NCBI GenBank assembly: GCA_041402005.1
Contig: JAWKTB010000001.1
Span: 62,001-126,000, forward strand
Direction: 5' to 3'
Length of the DNA stretch: 64,000 nt
DNA from: JAJRXR01 sp041402005
GTDB taxonomy: Bacteria; Planctomycetota; Phycisphaerae; Phycisphaerales; UBA1924
The translations under genes and the position numbers were made by a program. Within the stretch, counting starts at the first letter, position 1; each line of letters begins with the position of its first letter. Of this stretch, positions 61,908-64,000 are shown in pieces. The notes beneath the pieces are model-generated. The model ran no database searches. It saw nothing but the letters and a program-made list of their open reading frames with translations, and was not told where the DNA came from.

Positions 61908-62602
61908 TGTCCACTCTGCCCGATGAACAACGCCATCTGAGCATCTTGTATCGCATGCATGTGATGCGCGTCATCCGTACTGCTTGGTTCTTCTTCCTTC
62001 AAGTCATCATGCTCCGGTCGTGGTACTGGGAATGTTGCCGGGCTCTGGGAGACCCGACGCGGCAAGACCCGATCCTGCTCAATGCCTCGCTCTCCGGGTC
62101 CGAAGACGTCGGCAGTGACTCGGCGTCCGGGGAGCCGTTCGACTTGAGCGACCACCCGATGACCGTTCACCGGGCTGTCGGCGGCACTCTGCTCGGAGGT
62201 GTGTGTCTTGCTATCGTATACATCGCGTATCGAGAGATCCGCGACGGGCGCATCAGCGGCATGATGGTGTTTGGCATCGTTGTCGGACTGCTCGGCGTGC
62301 TCTTGGCTTCATGGTTGCTTCGTCCCTTCCGGTTATCCTCGGCAATGGTCTATCCCGGGCGTCTCGAGATTTTCTCCGTCCTGGGGTCACGCGTCTATCT
62401 TGCATCAAAGGACCGCGTCTGCGTATATGCGTGGCCGCCGACTCATCTGTATGCATCGACGACCGTCATCGTGCTGGGTGAAACAGATGGCAAGCGCGCC
62501 ATCGTGTTCACCGATCACGACCATGCGGCACGGTTTCTCCGGATGTGGGCCATGCGGACCGACAATGGGCTCCGAGACCTTCAAACCGAGCCGCGAGCGT
62601 GA
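61907..62602 (+). CDS. Hypothetical membrane protein, lower-GC region
   Basis: 231 residues from the ATG at 61907 (GTG 61904 also possible). Helices: VIRTAWFFFLQVIMLRSWYW, RAVGGTLLGGVCLAIVYIAY and ISGMMVFGIVVGLLGVLLASWLL. The C-terminal soluble part (LSSAMVYPGRLEIFSVLGSRVYLASKDRVCVYAWPPTHLYASTTVIVLGETDGKRAIVFTDHDHAARFLRMW) could be a small PH-like domain. Base composition is clearly lower in GC than neighbours. The stop codon lies inside one arm of a 21-bp inverted repeat. Function unknown. Confidence 0.6.
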   Translation: MSTLPDEQRHLSILYRMHVMRVIRTAWFFFLQVIMLRSWYWECCRALGDPTRQDPILLNASLSGSEDVGSDSASGEPFDLSDHPMTVHRAVGGTLLGGVCLAIVYIAYREIRDGRISGMMVFGIVVGLLGVLLASWLLRPFRLSSAMVYPGRLEIFSVLGSRVYLASKDRVCVYAWPPTHLYASTTVIVLGETDGKRAIVFTDHDHAARFLRMWAMRTDNGLRDLQTEPRA

Positions 62603-62647
62603 GCTCGCGAGCACTCCGCCCGGAATCTCGCGAGCTCACGCTCGCGG
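62591..62647. repeat. Perfect 21-bp inverted repeat containing both convergent stop codons
   Basis: The arm 62591-62611 is exactly complementary to 62627-62647, separated by 15 bases. Each arm contains CGAGCGTGAGCTCGCG; the TGA in each arm is the stop codon of the gene that enters it (62600-62602 on the + strand, 62636-62638 on the - strand), so both proteins end in Arg-Ala (Pro-Arg-Ala). It may act as a bidirectional terminator or be an inserted element. Confidence 0.85.
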
Positions 62648-63406
62648 CTGGGACAGGCGATCAAGGATGTCCAGCACCCCCTCGACCTCCTCGTGGGGCG
62701 AGACGTAGTCCGCGTGCGGCTTGAGTTCGTCGGCGGCGTTCGCGGGGCACGCGAACCAGGCCACCCGCTCGCGGATGGCCATGTCGCCCATGGTGTCGCC
62801 GATGCCGGCCAGGCGCTCGCGGACGAGCCCGGTCCGGTCGAGCAGGCGATCGATGCCACTGGCCTTGGAGACGAACTCCAGCTCGACGTTCACGCACGTC
62901 CAGGTCATGCTCGCGCGCAGGGGCCATCGCTCGTCGTTGATCCGCGTCCAGACGGCGGGCATCACGACGCTCTCGAGGTATTCAGGCCCGCGCTCGTGGA
63001 AGATCGTCACCGCCGCCGACTTGCCCGCCTCCAGGAACGACCCCTCGAACTGTGCCGTCGCCCACGCCCCGACCTCTCGAACCAGCTCCAAGTGCTCACG
63101 CGTGACGCGCGGATCCATCTCCCAGAGGTAGGGGTCCATCGTCAGGAGCCACACGCCCCCCTCGCACACGATCGGCAGGTCGAACGCCCCGACCGCCCTG
63201 GCCATCGCCTCCGCGAACGGGAGCGGTCGCCCGGTGCACAGCGTGAGCAACGGCGTGTCGCCCCGCTCCCGCGCCCGTCGGTTGTGCTCGCTCACCCGGG
63301 CGAGCAGGCCCGTCTGCATCGGGCGGGGCAGCTCGGGCGAGAGGCAGCCGTCGATGTCGCAGACGATCGCGTCGAATCGGGGATGGCTCGTGCGTGGGGC
63401 GCCCAT
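62636..63406 (-). CDS. HAD-superfamily phosphatase (Cof/sucrose-phosphatase-like)
   Basis: 256 residues from the ATG at 63406, preceded by AAGGAG. Motif I is DAIVCDIDGCLSPE (DxDG), motif II is LLTLCTGRP, motif III includes the Lys in EFVSKASGIDRLL, and motif IV is GIGDTMGDMAIRERVAWFACPANA (GDxxxD). The cap region (WLLTMDPYLWEMDPRVTREHLELV) fits the Cof-type/sucrose-phosphatase cap. It likely removes phosphate from a small sugar or phosphoglycolate-like substrate. Single gene in this direction. Confidence 0.85.
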   Translation of the reverse strand: MGAPRTSHPRFDAIVCDIDGCLSPELPRPMQTGLLARVSEHNRRARERGDTPLLTLCTGRPLPFAEAMARAVGAFDLPIVCEGGVWLLTMDPYLWEMDPRVTREHLELVREVGAWATAQFEGSFLEAGKSAAVTIFHERGPEYLESVVMPAVWTRINDERWPLRASMTWTCVNVELEFVSKASGIDRLLDRTGLVRERLAGIGDTMGDMAIRERVAWFACPANAADELKPHADYVSPHEEVEGVLDILDRLSQPRA

Positions 63407-63507
63407 GAGGCTCCTTCTCGCCCGCACGCCGTCGGCGGGGCCGTATCCTTGCGCGCTCCCGCCCGCCGGGACGTCGCGGCTCACGCTCGAAGGGGCCTCT
63501 CTCCCCC

Positions 63508-64000
63508 ATGATCGTCATCTACTCGCTGGCCATCTTCGTCGCCGCCGCCCTGCTCTTCGCGGTGCAGCCGATGACCGCCAAGGGGCTGCTCCCCCTGCTC
63601 GGGGGCTCTCCCTCGGTCTGGACGACCTGCATGCTCTTCTTCCAGGGCGTGCTGCTCGCCGGGTACGCCTACGCGCACCTCGTCACGACGCGCCTCGGGC
63701 GCCTGGGCCAGCTCGGGGTGCATCTGCCCGTGGTCCTCCTGGGACTGGCGGCGGGCTGGTGGGCCCTGGGCCTGCGCGCCCAGCCGCCCCGCGAGGACTC
63801 GCCGATCCCCTGGCTGCTGATGACGCTCGCGCTGATGGTCGGCCCCGCGTTCTTCGCGCTCTCGTCGGCCGGCCCCCTGCTCCAGCGCTGGTTCAGCGCG
63901 ACCGGGCACAAGCGGGCAAACGACCCGTACTTCCTGTACGCCGCCAGCAACGCCGGCTCCATGCTCGGGCTGCTCAGCTATCCGTTCCTGATCGAGCCCG
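63508..64000 (+). CDS. Spermidine-synthase-like polytopic membrane protein (3' truncated)
   Basis: 164 residues up to the window edge with no stop. The start MIVIYSLAIFVAAALLFAVQPMTAKGLLPLLGG and the later SNAGSMLGLLSYPFLIEP are typical of the membrane half of fused MFS/spermidine-synthase-like proteins; four to five helices are seen. The C-terminal synthase-like domain would lie beyond 64000. Such proteins may make or export polyamines; uncertain. Confidence 0.7.
   Translation, partial: MIVIYSLAIFVAAALLFAVQPMTAKGLLPLLGGSPSVWTTCMLFFQGVLLAGYAYAHLVTTRLGRLGQLGVHLPVVLLGLAAGWWALGLRAQPPREDSPIPWLLMTLALMVGPAFFALSSAGPLLQRWFSATGHKRANDPYFLYAASNAGSMLGLLSYPFLIEP

Overview
The window is a high-GC bacterial chromosome segment. 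It most likely comes from a planctomycete of the class Phycisphaerae. The reasons are a block of secreted proteins ending in paired DFSDV...FL..F repeats closed by Gly-Cys-Pro, a PAP/PEP-CTERM-type sorting tail, a 23S-5S rRNA pair with no 16S or tRNA beside it, Lys/Arg-rich histone-H1-like proteins, and many small lineage-restricted hypothetical genes. The assignment is inferred from these traits and not from a 16S sequence.

Layout. 1-12314: six consecutive co-oriented genes for exported proteins (lamin-tail, FG-GAP/VCBS, beta-propeller-like, PA14 and matrixin-type metalloprotease), each carrying the same C-terminal GC-type dockerin-like pair; a strong terminator follows. 12450-15103: a sugar-nucleotide epimerase, two small proteins and a family-4-like uracil-DNA glycosylase without its iron-sulphur cysteines. 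15362-17680: a CusF-like lipoprotein, a small basic protein and a Memo-family protein. 17896-23353: a pilM-led, type IV pilus-like inner-membrane operon. 23745-26825: 23S and 5S rRNA and a terminator. 26867-29653: a single-chain MmeI-type restriction-modification enzyme with a compositionally foreign specificity region. 29738-32408: two further surface proteins using other anchors (PEP-CTERM-like, and a true Ca-binding-type dockerin).

32672-44780 is a mixed block: an H1-tailed DUF1801 protein, an AraC regulator, a 40-residue cysteine protein, DinB, an Nramp transporter with a palindromic operator and its universal stress protein, NAD synthetase, a glycosyltransferase/flippase-like membrane pair, a Fur-family regulator without metal ligands and an ankyrin protein. 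44777-48251 is a minus-strand run thiL - tsaE(-yacG) - exbB - exbD - exbD whose last three genes overlap by GTGA. 48296-53987 holds an FmdB-like and a YcxB-like protein, a transglutaminase-like lipoprotein, phenylalanine hydroxylase, an H1-like protein and a catalytically dead M16 peptidase homologue. 54036-64000 holds a methyltransferase, a fused iron-type ABC permease, pdxA, a MATE exporter, a TPR protein with two RNA-polymerase alpha-CTD domains, a BFD-like ferredoxin, small membrane proteins, a HAD phosphatase and the start of a spermidine-synthase-like membrane protein.

The points most worth following up are the TsaE-degenerate YacG fusion, the TPR-double alphaCTD protein, the mosaic MmeI enzyme, the cysteine-less UDG, the ligand-less Fur protein, a recurring TAnnnT box 5-8 bases before start codons (apparent leaderless genes), and a family of dispersed hairpins with a TCC loop and covarying stems. 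No CRISPR array, insertion sequence, prophage or tRNA gene was found.
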